The translations under genes and the position numbers were made by a program. The notes under the pieces are model-generated. The model was not told the origin of the DNA and made no database searches. It worked only from the letters and a program-made list of their open reading frames with translations. Of a DNA stretch of 64,000 nucleotides, positions 37,778 to 47,887 are shown one piece after another; position 1 is the first letter of the stretch; each line of letters starts with the position of its first letter. The DNA comes from Streptococcus sobrinus DSM 20742 = ATCC 33478 (GTDB lineage Bacteria; Bacillota; Bacilli; Lactobacillales; Streptococcaceae), in assembly GCF_000686605.1 (NCBI RefSeq), contig NZ_JMLC01000004.1, positions 1 to 64,000 on the forward strand, in the 5' to 3' direction.

Positions 37778-38654
37778 AAAAGTTGATAAGATTGTGACAG
37801 CTGGTCTCTATACTATTGCTGGCATTATCGTGGCAGTTTTAGCTGCTTTAATTCTTTATATTTTAGTCCGTGGACTTCCGCATGTTACTTGGCATTTTCT
37901 GACTGGAAAATCATCCGCTTACCAAGCTGGCGGTGGTATTGGTATTCAGCTCTATAACTCCCTTTTCCTCTTAGTTATCACTCTGATTATCTCCATTCCC
38001 TTGTCTATGGGAGCCGGAATCTATCTATCGGAATATGCTAAGAAGGGGCGTTTGATTAATTTTGTAAGGACCTGTATTGAAATCTTGTCCTCCCTGCCTT
38101 CGGTTGTTGTTGGTCTTTTTGGTTATTTGATTTTTGTTGTTCAATTCCAGTATGGTTTTTCAATTATTTCTGGTGCCTTGGCTCTGACAGTTTTCAACCT
38201 TCCCCAGATGACCCGTACAGTCGAAGACAGCCTTAGAAATATTCACCATACTCAGAGAGAAGCGGGATTAGCCTTAGGTCTATCACGCTGGGAAACTGTT
38301 CTGCATGTGGTTATTCCAGAAGCTATTCCAAGCATTATTACTGGGGTAGTTTTAGCTTCTGGTCGGATTTTTGGTGAAGCTGCTGCCCTGATTTATACCG
38401 CAGGCCAATCGGCGCCGAGTGTCGACTGGAGTAATTGGAATCCCTTAAGCATCAGTAGTCCTATCTCAATTTTTCGGCAATCGGAAACCTTGGCTGTTCA
38501 TATTTGGAAGGTGAATAGTGAAGGCACTATCCCTGATGCAACTATGGTTTCTGCTGGTAGTGGCGCCGTTCTTCTGATTTTCATCTTGATTTTCAATTTA
38601 TCAGCCCGCTATCTCGGTAAGAAAATGCATGCTAGATTAACTTCTGCCAAGTAA
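37767..38654 (+). CDS. pstA: Phosphate ABC transporter permease PstA
   Basis: 295 residues with about six helices. The EAA loop reads EAGLALGLSRWETVLHVVIPEAIPS. The conserved SSLPSVVVGLFGY segment is typical of PstA. It pairs with PstC. Overlap with pstC implies translational coupling. Confidence 0.94.
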   Translation: MNAKKVDKIVTAGLYTIAGIIVAVLAALILYILVRGLPHVTWHFLTGKSSAYQAGGGIGIQLYNSLFLLVITLIISIPLSMGAGIYLSEYAKKGRLINFVRTCIEILSSLPSVVVGLFGYLIFVVQFQYGFSIISGALALTVFNLPQMTRTVEDSLRNIHHTQREAGLALGLSRWETVLHVVIPEAIPSIITGVVLASGRIFGEAAALIYTAGQSAPSVDWSNWNPLSISSPISIFRQSETLAVHIWKVNSEGTIPDATMVSAGSGAVLLIFILIFNLSARYLGKKMHARLTSAK

Positions 38655-38665
38655 GAGGATAACTA

Positions 38666-39469
38666 ATGACTGAATATAATTGGGACGAACGTTATATCAT
38701 GAGTTTTGAGGGCAAGGAACTAGCCCTGGCAACTAAGGACCTCCATGTTTATTATGGGTCAAAAGAAGCCATCAAAGGTATTGATATGCAGTTCGAAAAG
38801 AATAAAATTACGGCTTTTATTGGTCCGTCAGGTTGTGGGAAATCTACCTTCTTACGTAGCCTCAATCGGATGAATGATACCATTGATATTGCAAAAGTAA
38901 CTGGACAAATCCTCTATGAAGGGATTGATATTAACCGTCCAGAAATTAATGTTTATGAAATGCGCAAACATATCGGCATGGTCTTTCAAAGGCCTAATCC
39001 TTTTGCCAAGTCTATTTATAAAAATATCACCTTTGCCCATGAGCGAGCAGGTGTCAAGGATAAAAAAGTTTTAGATGAGATTGTGGAAACCTCATTAAAA
39101 CAGGCTGCCCTCTGGGATCAGGTTAAGGATGATTTGCACAAGTCAGCCTTTACCCTATCTGGCGGTCAACAACAACGGCTCTGTATTGCTCGGGCTATTT
39201 CCGTGAAGCCAGATATTTTGCTCATGGATGAACCGGCCTCAGCCCTTGACCCAATTGCTACCATGCAGCTGGAAGAAACGATGGCTGAACTTAAGGAAGA
39301 TTACTCTATTATTATTGTTACCCACAATATGCAGCAGGCTGCTCGGGTCAGCGATTATACGGCCTTCTTTTATTTAGGGGACTTGATTGAGTATGATAAG
39401 ACAAGACATATTTTCCAAAATGCCCACTGTCAATCAACCAGTGATTACGTGTCTGGTCGTTTCGGATAG
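38666..39469 (+). CDS. pstB1: Phosphate ABC transporter ATPase PstB, copy 1
   Basis: 267 residues. Walker [10 protein letters not shown], signature LSGGQQQRL, Walker [10 protein letters not shown] and the switch histidine in VTHN are intact. The N-terminal extension [11 protein letters not shown] is typical of the first of two streptococcal PstB proteins, so the upstream ATG (SD GAGGATAA) is kept. It powers PstCA. Confidence 0.93.
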   Translation: MTEYNWDERYIMSFEGKELALATKDLHVYYGSKEAIKGIDMQFEKNKITAFIGPSGCGKSTFLRSLNRMNDTIDIAKVTGQILYEGIDINRPEINVYEMRKHIGMVFQRPNPFAKSIYKNITFAHERAGVKDKKVLDEIVETSLKQAALWDQVKDDLHKSAFTLSGGQQQRLCIARAISVKPDILLMDEPASALDPIATMQLEETMAELKEDYSIIIVTHNMQQAARVSDYTAFFYLGDLIEYDKTRHIFQNAHCQSTSDYVSGRFG

Positions 39470-39480
39470 AAAGGGAACTT

Positions 39481-40239
39481 ATGACGGAACCAATATTACA
39501 GGTCAGAGATTTATCTGTTTACTATAATAAGAAAAAAGCTCTGAACAATATTAATATGGATTTCATGCCCAATGAAATTACAACTTTGATTGGGCCATCG
39601 GGTTCAGGTAAATCAACCCTGCTTCGGGCGATTAATCGGATGGGAGACCTCAACCCAGAAGTTACATTGACCGGAGCAATCACCTACAATGGTCATAACA
39701 TATACGGTCCTCGAACCGATACCGTTGAACTTCGAAAGGAGATTGGTATGGTCTTTCAACAGCCCAACCCTTTTCCTATGACCATCTACGAAAATGTGAC
39801 TTATGGTTTAAGAATTAAGGGGATTCGAGATAAGGCTGTTCTTGATGAAGCTGTTGAAACCTCATTGAAAGGCTCTTCAATCTGGGATGAGGTTAAAGAT
39901 CGTCTGCATGATTCGGCTCTGGGGCTTTCAGGCGGCCAGCAGCAGCGGGTATGTATTGCCCGAGTTTTAGCAACCAGTCCCAAAATTATTCTAATGGATG
40001 AGCCAACATCGGCGCTAGATCCAATATCTTCTGGTAAGATTGAGGAAACTCTTTATGGCTTGAAAGATAAATACACCATGTTGATTGTAACTCGGTCAAT
40101 GCAGCAGGCTTCACGGATTTCCGATAAGACCGGTTTTTTCCTGGCCGGTGATTTAGTCGAATTTAATTCAACCAAAGAAATGTTTCTCAATCCTGCTCAC
40201 GAAGAAACTGAAGATTATATCAGTGGTAAATTTGGTTAA
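39481..40239 (+). CDS. pstB2: Phosphate ABC transporter ATPase PstB, copy 2
   Basis: 252 residues. Walker [10 protein letters not shown], signature LSGGQQQRV and Walker [10 protein letters not shown] are intact. The position after Walker B reads VTRSMQQ where copy 1 has VTHNMQQ, so the usual switch histidine is replaced by Arg. This could reduce ATPase activity and make the two copies non-equivalent in a heterodimer (inference). Confidence 0.92.
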   Translation: MTEPILQVRDLSVYYNKKKALNNINMDFMPNEITTLIGPSGSGKSTLLRAINRMGDLNPEVTLTGAITYNGHNIYGPRTDTVELRKEIGMVFQQPNPFPMTIYENVTYGLRIKGIRDKAVLDEAVETSLKGSSIWDEVKDRLHDSALGLSGGQQQRVCIARVLATSPKIILMDEPTSALDPISSGKIEETLYGLKDKYTMLIVTRSMQQASRISDKTGFFLAGDLVEFNSTKEMFLNPAHEETEDYISGKFG

Positions 40240-40278
40240 TGTCTACCGACTAAATAGATAGAAAGAAATAATTTGCTT

Positions 40279-40932
40279 ATGTTACGTACACAATTTGAAG
40301 ATGAATTAGATAAGTTGCATAATCAGTTTTATGCGATGGGAACGGAAGTCAGTTCTCAAATCAGTAAGACAGTTCGTGCCTTTATCAGTCATGATCGTCA
40401 GTTGGCTAAAGAGGTCATTGAAAGTGATGAGATTGTTAATAACTATGAAACTAAGTTAGAAAAGAAATCTCTAGAAATTATTGCCCTCCAACAACCTGTA
40501 TCAATAGACTTGCGGACTGTAATCACAGTTCTAAAGGCTTCTAGCGACGTTGAACGCATGGGTGACCACGCTTCAGCTATTGCTAAAGCAACCATTCGGA
40601 TGAAAGGAGAAGAGCGGATTAAGGAAGTTGAGGACCATATCAATAGAATGGGACGAGCGGTTCGTATCATGGTTGAAGAAGCCATGAATGTCTATATTAA
40701 GGCGGATGAAGCAGCAGCCTATGCAGTGGCGGCTCACGATGAACATATTGATAACCTCTTTGTTGAGACGCAAAATATGACTGTTGAAGCCATCAAGGCC
40801 AATCCTGATGCAGCCTTCGCTGCTAAGGAATACTTTCAAGTTCTTATGTACTTGGAACGAATTGGAGATTATGCTCGCAATATTTGTGAGTGGGTGGTCT
40901 ATCTGAAGACAGGAAAAATTATCGAACTTTAG
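40279..40932 (+). CDS. phoU: Phosphate regulator PhoU
   Basis: 217 residues from the ATG at 40279; a TTG two codons earlier is less likely. The two three-helix PhoU repeats each show an E/D-rich metal-binding run: around DVERMGDHASAIAKA and YLERIGDYARNICEW. It modulates Pst activity and phosphate signalling. It closes the pst operon before a terminator. No PhoP/PhoR pair is in the window. Confidence 0.93.
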   Translation: MLRTQFEDELDKLHNQFYAMGTEVSSQISKTVRAFISHDRQLAKEVIESDEIVNNYETKLEKKSLEIIALQQPVSIDLRTVITVLKASSDVERMGDHASAIAKATIRMKGEERIKEVEDHINRMGRAVRIMVEEAMNVYIKADEAAAYAVAAHDEHIDNLFVETQNMTVEAIKANPDAAFAAKEYFQVLMYLERIGDYARNICEWVVYLKTGKIIEL

Positions 40933-40951
40933 TAACGAATATGTTATAATT

Positions 40952-40978
40952 AAGATTGGTTTTGGCCGATCTTTTTTT
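40952..40978 (+). terminator. Intrinsic terminator of the pst-phoU operon
   Basis: AAGAT-GG pairs with CC-ATCTT around TTTTGG, followed by seven T. Confidence 0.8.
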
Positions 40979-41038
40979 GGCCTAAGAAGTGTTATAAATT
41001 ATAAATTTAAACCAATTAATCAACGATTAAGGAGTCTT

Positions 41039-43582
41039 ATGAATTCAGTAGAACACTTTATTGAAAAGTTTGTCCCTGAAAATTACAATATCTTCTTGGA
41101 TATTAATCGTCAGGAAAAAACTTTCTCGGGTAACGTTGCCATCAGCGGTGAAGCCCTAAATAATCAGGTTTCTTTCCACCAAAAAGATTTGGCGATTTCG
41201 TCCGTCCTTTTGGATAACCAGCCAGTAGAGTTTGAACTTGATCAAGTTGGACAGGCTGTTCATCTTAATCTTCCAGAAACCGGCAGCATGACTCTGGTTT
41301 TGGAATTCTCCGGAAAAATCACCGATAATATGACGGGGATTTATCCATCCTACTACAGTGTTGATGGTGTCAAGAAGGAAGTGCTGGCGACCCAATTTGA
41401 AAGCCACTTTGCCCGTGAGGCCTTCCCTTCAATTGATGAACCAGAAGCCAAGGCGACCTTTGATTTGGCCATCAAATTTGACCAAGTAGAAGGCGATCTT
41501 GTCATCTCCAATATGCCTGAGACAAATGTCCAATTGCGACAAGATACTGGCGTTTGGACCTTTGAGACGACTCCAAGAATGTCCTCCTATCTTTTGGCCT
41601 TTGCTCTGGGTGACCTACAAGCTAAGAAGGGGCAAACTAAGAATGGAACGGAAGTCGGAATCTTTGCGACCAAGGCTCACAAACCATCTTCCTTAGACTT
41701 TGCCTTAGATATTGCTGTTCGTGTTATTGATTTCTATGAAGACTATTATGGTGTTGCTTACCCAATTCCGCATTCCTATCACTTGGCCCTGCCTGATTTT
41801 TCAGCAGGTGCCATGGAAAACTGGGGCCTAGTGACCTATCGGGAAATCTACTTGATTGTGGATGAAAATTCAACGGCAGAAACACGCCAACAAGTTGCTC
41901 TCGTTATTGCCCATGAATTGGCCCACCAGTGGTTTGGTAATCTGGTTACTATGAAGTGGTGGGATGATCTCTGGCTCAATGAATCCTTTGCTAATATGAT
42001 GGAGTATGTTTCTATTGATGCCATTGAGCCAACATGGAATATTTTTGAAGATTTCCAAACAACAGGTGTACCACTGGCTCTCAAGCGGGATGCTACGGAT
42101 GGAGTTCAATCCGTCCATGTAGCGGTAAATCATCCTGACGAAATCAATACTCTCTTTGACCCAGCTATTGTCTATGCTAAAGGAAGCCGCCTTATGCATA
42201 TGCTTCGTCGTTGGTTGGGAGATAAGGATTTTGCAGCTGGACTCAAGGCTTATTTTGAAAAACATCAGTATCGCAATACTATTGGTCGCGACCTTTGGAA
42301 TGCTCTCTCAGCAAGTTCAGATAAGGATGTGGCTAGCTTTATGGATGCTTGGCTGGAACAACCTGGATACCCTCTTGTTACGGCTCAAGTTCTTGATGAC
42401 AACTTGATTCTCAGTCAGAAGCAGTTCTTTATTGGTGATTATGAGGAGGAGAATCGCCTCTGGCAAATTCCGCTTAATAGCAATTGGTCTGGTCTACCAG
42501 ATACCCTCTCGCAAGCTAGTTTGACGATACCAAACTACTCTGCGCTAGCTGCTCAAAACGAAGGTGCTCTGCGCTTGAATACGGGTAATACAGCCCACTA
42601 TATCACCAACTATCAGGGACAGCTTTTAGATGGTATTTTAAATGATTTTGCTGAACTAGATAAGACTTCTAAACTGCAAGTCCTGCAAGAGCGCCGCCTC
42701 TTGGCTGAAAGTGGTGAAATTTCTTATGCTGATCTTGTACCTCTGTTGACTATGCTGTCAGAGCAGACATCCTACATGGTTTCTGCAGCTGGCGAACAAA
42801 TTATTTCAGGACTAAATCGCTTTATTGATGAAGGATCTGACAGTGAGCAAAACTTTAAGCAAGTGATTAAAATGGTTGCTGGACAGAACTTTGCTCGTCT
42901 AGGTTTTGAAAAGCGTGATGGAGAAGCAGATGAGGATGAGATGGTTCGCCAATCAGCGATTCGTCTTATGCTTAAGGCAGATGATGAGACAGTAATAGCT
43001 GGGGTGCATGAGATTTTCCAAGCCTATCAGAATCAGCTTGAATCAATTCCCGCTGCCATCCGTGCTTCTGTCTTGAACAATGAGATGAAGCATGCTGAGA
43101 CCCCTGCTCTTGTCCAAGAGTATTTGGATGCTTATGTTACAAGTACTGATGGTATTTTTAAACGACAACTTTCTAATGCCCTCTCAAATACTAAGGATCA
43201 AGCTAGCCTGACCCACATTCTGACCCAATGGCAAAACAAGGATGTAGTGAAACCACAGGATTTAGCAACTTGGTATGCCTATTTCCTCCAACATTCCTTT
43301 ACCCAGATGGAGGTATGGAATTGGTCAAAAGAAAATTGGGAATGGATTAAATCTGCTCTCGGTGGTGACATGAGTTTTGATAAGTTTGTTATTTATCCAT
43401 CCAATTACTTCAAGACCGAGGAAGCTCTAGCAGATTACAAGACCTTCTTTGAGCCTAAACTGGATGATATGGCCATTTCTCGGAATATCACCATGGGGAT
43501 TAAAGAAATTGCAGCACGAGTTGCTTTAATCCAGCAAGAAAAGGCTGCAGTTGAAGTAGCCATTGACCTTGCAGCAAAATAA
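41039..43582 (+). CDS. pepN: Aminopeptidase N (lysyl aminopeptidase PepN)
   Basis: 847 residues, the normal streptococcal/lactococcal PepN length. The M1-family zinc site is H292-ELA-H296 with the third ligand E315 (NESFA); the exopeptidase motif GAMENWG is upstream. A C-terminal ERAP1-like helical domain follows. It is cytoplasmic, with no signal peptide, and releases N-terminal residues from peptides taken up by Opp. SD AAGGAG. It is a single-gene unit. Confidence 0.96.
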   Translation: MNSVEHFIEKFVPENYNIFLDINRQEKTFSGNVAISGEALNNQVSFHQKDLAISSVLLDNQPVEFELDQVGQAVHLNLPETGSMTLVLEFSGKITDNMTGIYPSYYSVDGVKKEVLATQFESHFAREAFPSIDEPEAKATFDLAIKFDQVEGDLVISNMPETNVQLRQDTGVWTFETTPRMSSYLLAFALGDLQAKKGQTKNGTEVGIFATKAHKPSSLDFALDIAVRVIDFYEDYYGVAYPIPHSYHLALPDFSAGAMENWGLVTYREIYLIVDENSTAETRQQVALVIAHELAHQWFGNLVTMKWWDDLWLNESFANMMEYVSIDAIEPTWNIFEDFQTTGVPLALKRDATDGVQSVHVAVNHPDEINTLFDPAIVYAKGSRLMHMLRRWLGDKDFAAGLKAYFEKHQYRNTIGRDLWNALSASSDKDVASFMDAWLEQPGYPLVTAQVLDDNLILSQKQFFIGDYEEENRLWQIPLNSNWSGLPDTLSQASLTIPNYSALAAQNEGALRLNTGNTAHYITNYQGQLLDGILNDFAELDKTSKLQVLQERRLLAESGEISYADLVPLLTMLSEQTSYMVSAAGEQIISGLNRFIDEGSDSEQNFKQVIKMVAGQNFARLGFEKRDGEADEDEMVRQSAIRLMLKADDETVIAGVHEIFQAYQNQLESIPAAIRASVLNNEMKHAETPALVQEYLDAYVTSTDGIFKRQLSNALSNTKDQASLTHILTQWQNKDVVKPQDLATWYAYFLQHSFTQMEVWNWSKENWEWIKSALGGDMSFDKFVIYPSNYFKTEEALADYKTFFEPKLDDMAISRNITMGIKEIAARVALIQQEKAAVEVAIDLAAK

Positions 43583-43585
43583 GAA

Positions 43586-43621
43586 AAAGTAGGGCCTAGA
43601 TAGTTTTCTGGGTCTTTTTGA
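43586..43621 (+). terminator. Probable terminator after pepN
   Basis: GGGCCTAGA pairs with TCTGGGTCT using three G-U pairs, flanked by A and T tracts. The following 43622-43846 has no gene and no convincing promoter by eye. Confidence 0.6.
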
Positions 43622-43846
43622 TAGGGGGAGACAATAGGCGGTGGCAGTGCCATTAGTCAATGTTTTAGACCCATTTCAGCTAGTATTGATAGACTGAAGC
43701 AATATCCTAAGATATAAAGGGAGTTTCTATGGTTTTGCTGGGAAATGATTATTCTTAGCTGAATTTTTATCTACCCTTTGTTGGAATAGGTTAGGACAAG
43801 TCGTTAGAATTATGGTAAGATAGAATGAAGATTGGAGTATTGTTCA

Positions 43847-44521
43847 ATGATTAAAATTTTATTAGTAGAAGATGATTTAAGTCTTTCAAATTCCGTCTAT
43901 GATTTTCTAGATGACTTTGCTGAAGTTACCCAAGTCTTTGATGGAGAAGAAGGCCTATTTGAAGCAGAAACTGGTGTTTATGACTTGATTCTGCTTGATT
44001 TGATGTTGCCAGAAAAAGATGGTTTCACCGTTCTTAAGGAATTACGTGATAAGGGTGTTGCAACCCCTGTTTTGATTACAACCGCCAAAGAAGCACTTGA
44101 TGATAAAGGACATGGTTTTGAACTGGGTGCCGATGATTATCTGACCAAGCCTTTCTACTTGGAAGAATTAAAGATGCGGATTCAGGCCCTTTTGAAGCGT
44201 TCAGGTAAAATCAATGATAAGTTGCTGACCTATGGCGATTTAGAATGTGATACCTCCACTAATACCGTTACTGTAAATGGTAAGATTGTCGAATTGTTGG
44301 GTAAGGAATTTGACCTCTTGGTTTATTTCTTGCAAAATCAAAATGTTATCTTACCTAAGACACAAATTTTTGATAGAATTTGGGGCTTTGATAGTGATAC
44401 AACAGTTTCTGTTGTTGAGGTCTATGTTTCTAAGATTCGTAAAAAATTAAAGGGAACGGATTTCGAAAAATGTCTACAAACACTGCGCAGTGTGGGGTAT
44501 ATTCTAAAGGATGTTAAATAA
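43847..44521 (+). CDS. ciaR: Response regulator CiaR
   Basis: 224 residues from the ATG at 43847, preceded by TTGGAG; an in-frame upstream start has no SD. The OmpR-type receiver has the phospho-acceptor D51 (LILLDLMLP) and a C-terminal winged-helix domain. The sequence matches streptococcal CiaR, which controls competence, bacteriocins, cell-wall stress and small csRNAs. I saw no CiaR direct repeat (TTTAAG-N5-TTTAAG) upstream. Confidence 0.92.
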   Translation: MIKILLVEDDLSLSNSVYDFLDDFAEVTQVFDGEEGLFEAETGVYDLILLDLMLPEKDGFTVLKELRDKGVATPVLITTAKEALDDKGHGFELGADDYLTKPFYLEELKMRIQALLKRSGKINDKLLTYGDLECDTSTNTVTVNGKIVELLGKEFDLLVYFLQNQNVILPKTQIFDRIWGFDSDTTVSVVEVYVSKIRKKLKGTDFEKCLQTLRSVGYILKDVK

Positions 44522-45896
44522 GTTAAAGAAGAGGATCTTTTCTGAAGGGTTCTCGACTTTTCTTCACTTCCTATCCGTTTTCACTGTTATTTTCCTAGTG
44601 ATGACCATTCTGATTTTGCAAATTATGCGGATTGGAATCTACTCATCGGTTGACGATAATCTCAACAAGGCTGTAGATAGTGTTGATTCTTATATCTACA
44701 TGAATATGTACAGAGCTAGCCTTTATTCAGCCTTTGGCGGAAAAAATAATTCTGATTTATCTGTTTTAACCGATGGTGATGAATTTTTAGGAAACGGGAC
44801 AACTTTGCCTGGTAATGCTAATTCAACGGTGAATCAAAGTCCAAATAAATCTCATGTTGAATTGAATGCAACTATTGAAACCATTATATATGACAAGAAT
44901 GGTAAGGTACTTAATAGCTCGGAAATATTTTCTGGTCTTAATAAGCTGAAAATTGATAAGAGTGAGCTAGGCGAGGTTAACGAGGTTAGTGTTAACGGTA
45001 GCTTTCGTGAAAAGGAGCATTATCGGTATAAGACTGTCTCGGTGTCGGACAAGCAATTCCCAAAGGTTGCTTATGTGACGATTGCTATTAGTGTTAACCA
45101 ATTAGATAGTGCCAATTCTCGCTATCAAATTATTATCATTACGGTTATGATTATTTTCTGGCTCTTATCTGTCTTTGCCAGTGTTTATCTGGCTAATTGG
45201 TCGCGTAAGCCAATTCTTGAAAGTTATGAGAAACAGAAGAATTTTGTAGAAGATGCCAGTCATGAGTTGAGGACGCCTCTAACGGTTCTCCAAAATCGTT
45301 TGGAAAGTCTTTTTCGTAAGCCTGATGAGACCATTTTGGATAATTACGAGACTGTCGCCTCTAGTTTGGAAGAAGTTCGGAATATGCGGATTTTAACCAC
45401 GAATCTTTTGAATCTGGCTAGACGTGATGACAAACTTAATCCAGAAATTGAAGAAATTGAACCTAATTTCTTCGACAATATTTTTGAGAATTATAGTTTA
45501 ATTGCTGAGGAAAGTGGCAAAGTCCTATCTTGTAGCAACCAATTAAGGACCTCAATCAAGTCGGATAAGACCTTGATTAAACAAGTTATGACTATCCTTT
45601 TTGATAATGCTGTTAAGTATACTGGAGATGACGGTGCTATAAGGATTACTGTTTCCAATAGTGATAGAAAGCTGGTTATTACTGTTGCGGATAATGGTTC
45701 GGGAATCAGTGAAGAAGACAAATCGAAAATTTTCGATCGATTTTATCGGATTGACAAGGCGCGAACCCGGCAGACTGGTGGTTTTGGTCTAGGACTATCC
45801 TTAGCTAAGCAGATTGTTGAAGCTTTGAAGGGGACTATTGCTGTTCGAGATAACACACCCACGGGTACTGTTTTTGAAATTAAATTAAATACTTAA
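44511..45896 (+). CDS. ciaH: Sensor histidine kinase CiaH
   Basis: 461 residues. Two membrane helices (about 18-42 and 200-228) flank an extracellular sensor loop of about 160 residues. The dimerisation/phosphorylation box is at H251 ([16 protein letters not shown]), followed by the N, G1 (VADNGSGI) and G2 ([11 protein letters not shown]) boxes. It phosphorylates CiaR. Its ATG overlaps ciaR by 11 nt. Confidence 0.93.
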   Translation: MLNKLKKRIFSEGFSTFLHFLSVFTVIFLVMTILILQIMRIGIYSSVDDNLNKAVDSVDSYIYMNMYRASLYSAFGGKNNSDLSVLTDGDEFLGNGTTLPGNANSTVNQSPNKSHVELNATIETIIYDKNGKVLNSSEIFSGLNKLKIDKSELGEVNEVSVNGSFREKEHYRYKTVSVSDKQFPKVAYVTIAISVNQLDSANSRYQIIIITVMIIFWLLSVFASVYLANWSRKPILESYEKQKNFVEDASHELRTPLTVLQNRLESLFRKPDETILDNYETVASSLEEVRNMRILTTNLLNLARRDDKLNPEIEEIEPNFFDNIFENYSLIAEESGKVLSCSNQLRTSIKSDKTLIKQVMTILFDNAVKYTGDDGAIRITVSNSDRKLVITVADNGSGISEEDKSKIFDRFYRIDKARTRQTGGFGLGLSLAKQIVEALKGTIAVRDNTPTGTVFEIKLNT

Positions 45897-45930
45897 AAAG
45901 ACCTGTCGCTTTTATAGCGGCGGTCTTTTC
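45894..45930 (+). terminator. Intrinsic terminator of ciaRH
   Basis: AAAAGACC-G-CGCT pairs with AGCG-C-GGTCTTTT around a TTTAT loop. Confidence 0.85.
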
Positions 45931-45983
45931 ATCTGCCCAAAATATTGGAGATTTTCTTTTTAAAGATGTTATTTCCAGTAAAT

Positions 45984-46005
45984 AAAAAAACCTCCAAAGG
46001 GAGGT
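45984..46005 (-). terminator. Intrinsic terminator of rpsT
   Basis: On the minus strand CCTCC pairs with GGAGG around CTTT, followed by TTTTTTT. It faces the ciaH terminator. Confidence 0.85.
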
Positions 46006-46010
46006 GAATT

Positions 46011-46244
46011 TTAGCCAAGTTTAGCTGCAAGACGAGCTTTATCACGGCTAGCTTTGTTCTTGTGAATCAAACCTTTAGAATGAGCTTTATCGATTGCTGA
46101 GCTAGCAGCACGGAAAAGTTCTTCAGATGGGTTTGCTTCAAAAGCTTTGATTGTAGTACGCAAAGCTGATTTTTGAGCTGAGTTCTTTTCGTTTTGCTTA
46201 ACGTTAAGTTCAGCACGCTTGATAGCTGATTTAATATTTGCCAA
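46011..46244 (-). CDS. rpsT: 30S ribosomal protein S20
   Basis: 77 residues in the S20 pattern: [13 protein letters not shown] at the start and [21 protein letters not shown] at the end. It binds 16S rRNA early in 30S assembly. The TTG at 46244 is preferred over an in-frame ATG at 46259, because that ATG lies within the SD itself (GGAGGTG), which is 6 nt before the TTG. The family normally begins with [10 protein letters not shown]. Longer starts would add residues with no family counterpart. Confidence 0.92.
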   Translation of the reverse strand: MANIKSAIKRAELNVKQNEKNSAQKSALRTTIKAFEANPSEELFRAASSAIDKAHSKGLIHKNKASRDKARLAAKLG

Positions 46245-46311
46245 AGTTTTCACCTCCATTTTTACTAACCATTCCATTATATAGGAAATGGCTGGCTTTG
46301 ACAAGTCCCAA

Positions 46312-47232
46312 TCACTTTTTCAGGTAAATTTTATCAATCTTATGATTATGAGATTTGTGGAGAATAAGTTCGGCACGATTGCGAGTTGGCTCGATATAAT
46401 TTTCTAAATTGACTAGATTAACACTTTGCCAAGTTTTCTTGGAAATGGCTAGAGCCTCCTTTAAGTCTAACTGAGTAAAAGAATAGTAGTAGTTTTTCTG
46501 ATCAGTTTTAGCCAATTCCAGAAGGGTCTGGAAACGTTCCAGATACCATTTCTCAATATGGACAATTTCAGCATCAATATAGATAGAGAAGTCATAGTAG
46601 TCGTTCATATAGAGACGGTGGTTTTGCTGGTTTTGAAAGACATTGATGCCTTCGACGATAAGAAAATCTGGTGCTTGAATCGTTTCTTTTTGTCCGGGGA
46701 CAATATCATAGATTTCATGCGAATAGACTGGAATGGAAAGGGTCTGACCATTCTTCATACCATCTAGGAAATTAATCAGCCGCTCCATGTCATAACTTTC
46801 GGGAAAGCCCTTCTTATCCAAGATTCCCTTGTCAATCAGAGTTTGATTGGGGTAGAGAAAACCATCGGTGGTCACCATCTCGACGCGACTATTTTTGAAA
46901 GTCCGAGCTAGAAGCAGTTGCAGGAGTCGGCTCGTGGTTGATTTTCCGACAGCAACAGAACCTGAAATGCCAATGATAAAAGGCCTTTTTTTAGCCTGCT
47001 TTTGCAGGAAAATTCCCTTGGCAAAGCTGAGATTTTCCTGAGCATTTTTATAGATTTGAACGAGACTGATCAGTGGCAGGTAGACATCCCTGACATCCTG
47101 AATGTCAATCTTATCATTGAGACTTTTAATGGAATCCAACTCTGCTTGAGTCAAGGGTGCTTGTTCAGCCTGATGCAAGCCCTGCCAGTTTCGCCGGCTG
47201 ATTTCTTCAAAATTGATAAATTCATGAGACAT
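46312..47232 (-). CDS. coaA: Pantothenate kinase, type I (CoaA)
   Basis: 306 residues from the ATG at 47232. The P-loop [12 protein letters not shown] and the conserved TTDGFLYPN and GFPESYDM segments identify bacterial type I pantothenate kinase, the first step of coenzyme A synthesis. A TTG six codons upstream lies inside the -10 region and cannot be used by the visible promoter. No SD precedes the ATG; the mRNA is probably leaderless. It is divergent from the RsmC-like gene. Confidence 0.93.
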   Translation of the reverse strand: MSHEFINFEEISRRNWQGLHQAEQAPLTQAELDSIKSLNDKIDIQDVRDVYLPLISLVQIYKNAQENLSFAKGIFLQKQAKKRPFIIGISGSVAVGKSTTSRLLQLLLARTFKNSRVEMVTTDGFLYPNQTLIDKGILDKKGFPESYDMERLINFLDGMKNGQTLSIPVYSHEIYDIVPGQKETIQAPDFLIVEGINVFQNQQNHRLYMNDYYDFSIYIDAEIVHIEKWYLERFQTLLELAKTDQKNYYYSFTQLDLKEALAISKKTWQSVNLVNLENYIEPTRNRAELILHKSHNHKIDKIYLKK

Positions 47233-47238
47233 AGGACT

Positions 47239-47247
47239 ATTGTAGCA
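47239..47247 (-). promoter_or_regulatory. coaA extended -10, leaderless spacing
   Basis: On the minus strand TGCTACAAT forms an extended -10 (TACAAT at 47244-47239). Six bases, AGTCCT, then separate it from the ATG at 47232. Confidence 0.6.
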
Positions 47248-47296
47248 CAATTTATGATAAAATGAGGTGACTCAAAAAGGGAGAAAATAAAGAAAA

Positions 47297-47887
47297 ATGG
47301 CCAAGATGTACTATGCTCAAAACCCTGATGCTCAGCATGATATCCACGATTTGCAGGTTCAGCTGCTAGGGGAGATTTTTAACTTCTATACCGACTCTGG
47401 CGTCTTCTCGAAAAAAATGATTGATTACGGCAGCCAGGTTCTTTTGTCTGCCCTGAATTTTTCAGCCGATCAAAGTCTCTTGGATGTGGGCTGTGGTTAT
47501 GGCCCCTTGGGAATTAGCCTAGCTAAGGTTCAATGCTTAGAGGTGACCATGGTTGATATTAACCAGCGAGCCCTGGATTTGGCCCAAAAGAATGCCCAAC
47601 GTAATGGTGTGAGGGTTAAGGTCTTCCAATCCAATGTTTATGAAGCGGTTGAGGACAGTTTTGACCATATTATTAGCAATCCTCCCATTCGAGCTGGAAA
47701 ACAAGTTGTTCATGAAATTTTGGCAGGAGCTTACGGCCATCTCAATCAGGGAGGCAGTTTGACCATCGTCATCCAGAAGAAACAAGGGGCTCCTAGTGCC
47801 AAGTCCAAAATGGAGCAAGTTTTTGGCAATGTTGACCTTGTCAAAAAAGATAAGGGCTACTATATCTTAAGGAGTATCAAGGAATGA
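47297..47887 (+). CDS. RsmC-like class I SAM methyltransferase
   Basis: 196 residues. The SAM loop is DVGCGYGPLG, the acidic loop is MVDIN, and the catalytic motif is SNPPI, followed by RAGKQVVHEIL. This is the single-domain Firmicute version of RsmC/RlmG N2-guanine methyltransferases, and 16S rRNA is the likely target. It leads the nucleoside operon and overlaps pdp by 4 nt (ATGA), an arrangement common in streptococci. Confidence 0.87.
   Translation: MAKMYYAQNPDAQHDIHDLQVQLLGEIFNFYTDSGVFSKKMIDYGSQVLLSALNFSADQSLLDVGCGYGPLGISLAKVQCLEVTMVDINQRALDLAQKNAQRNGVRVKVFQSNVYEAVEDSFDHIISNPPIRAGKQVVHEILAGAYGHLNQGGSLTIVIQKKQGAPSAKSKMEQVFGNVDLVKKDKGYYILRSIKE

Noticed and set aside
43622-43846. CiaR binding repeat upstream of ciaR
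   Set aside because: No TTTAAG-N5-TTTAAG direct repeat is present in this gap.
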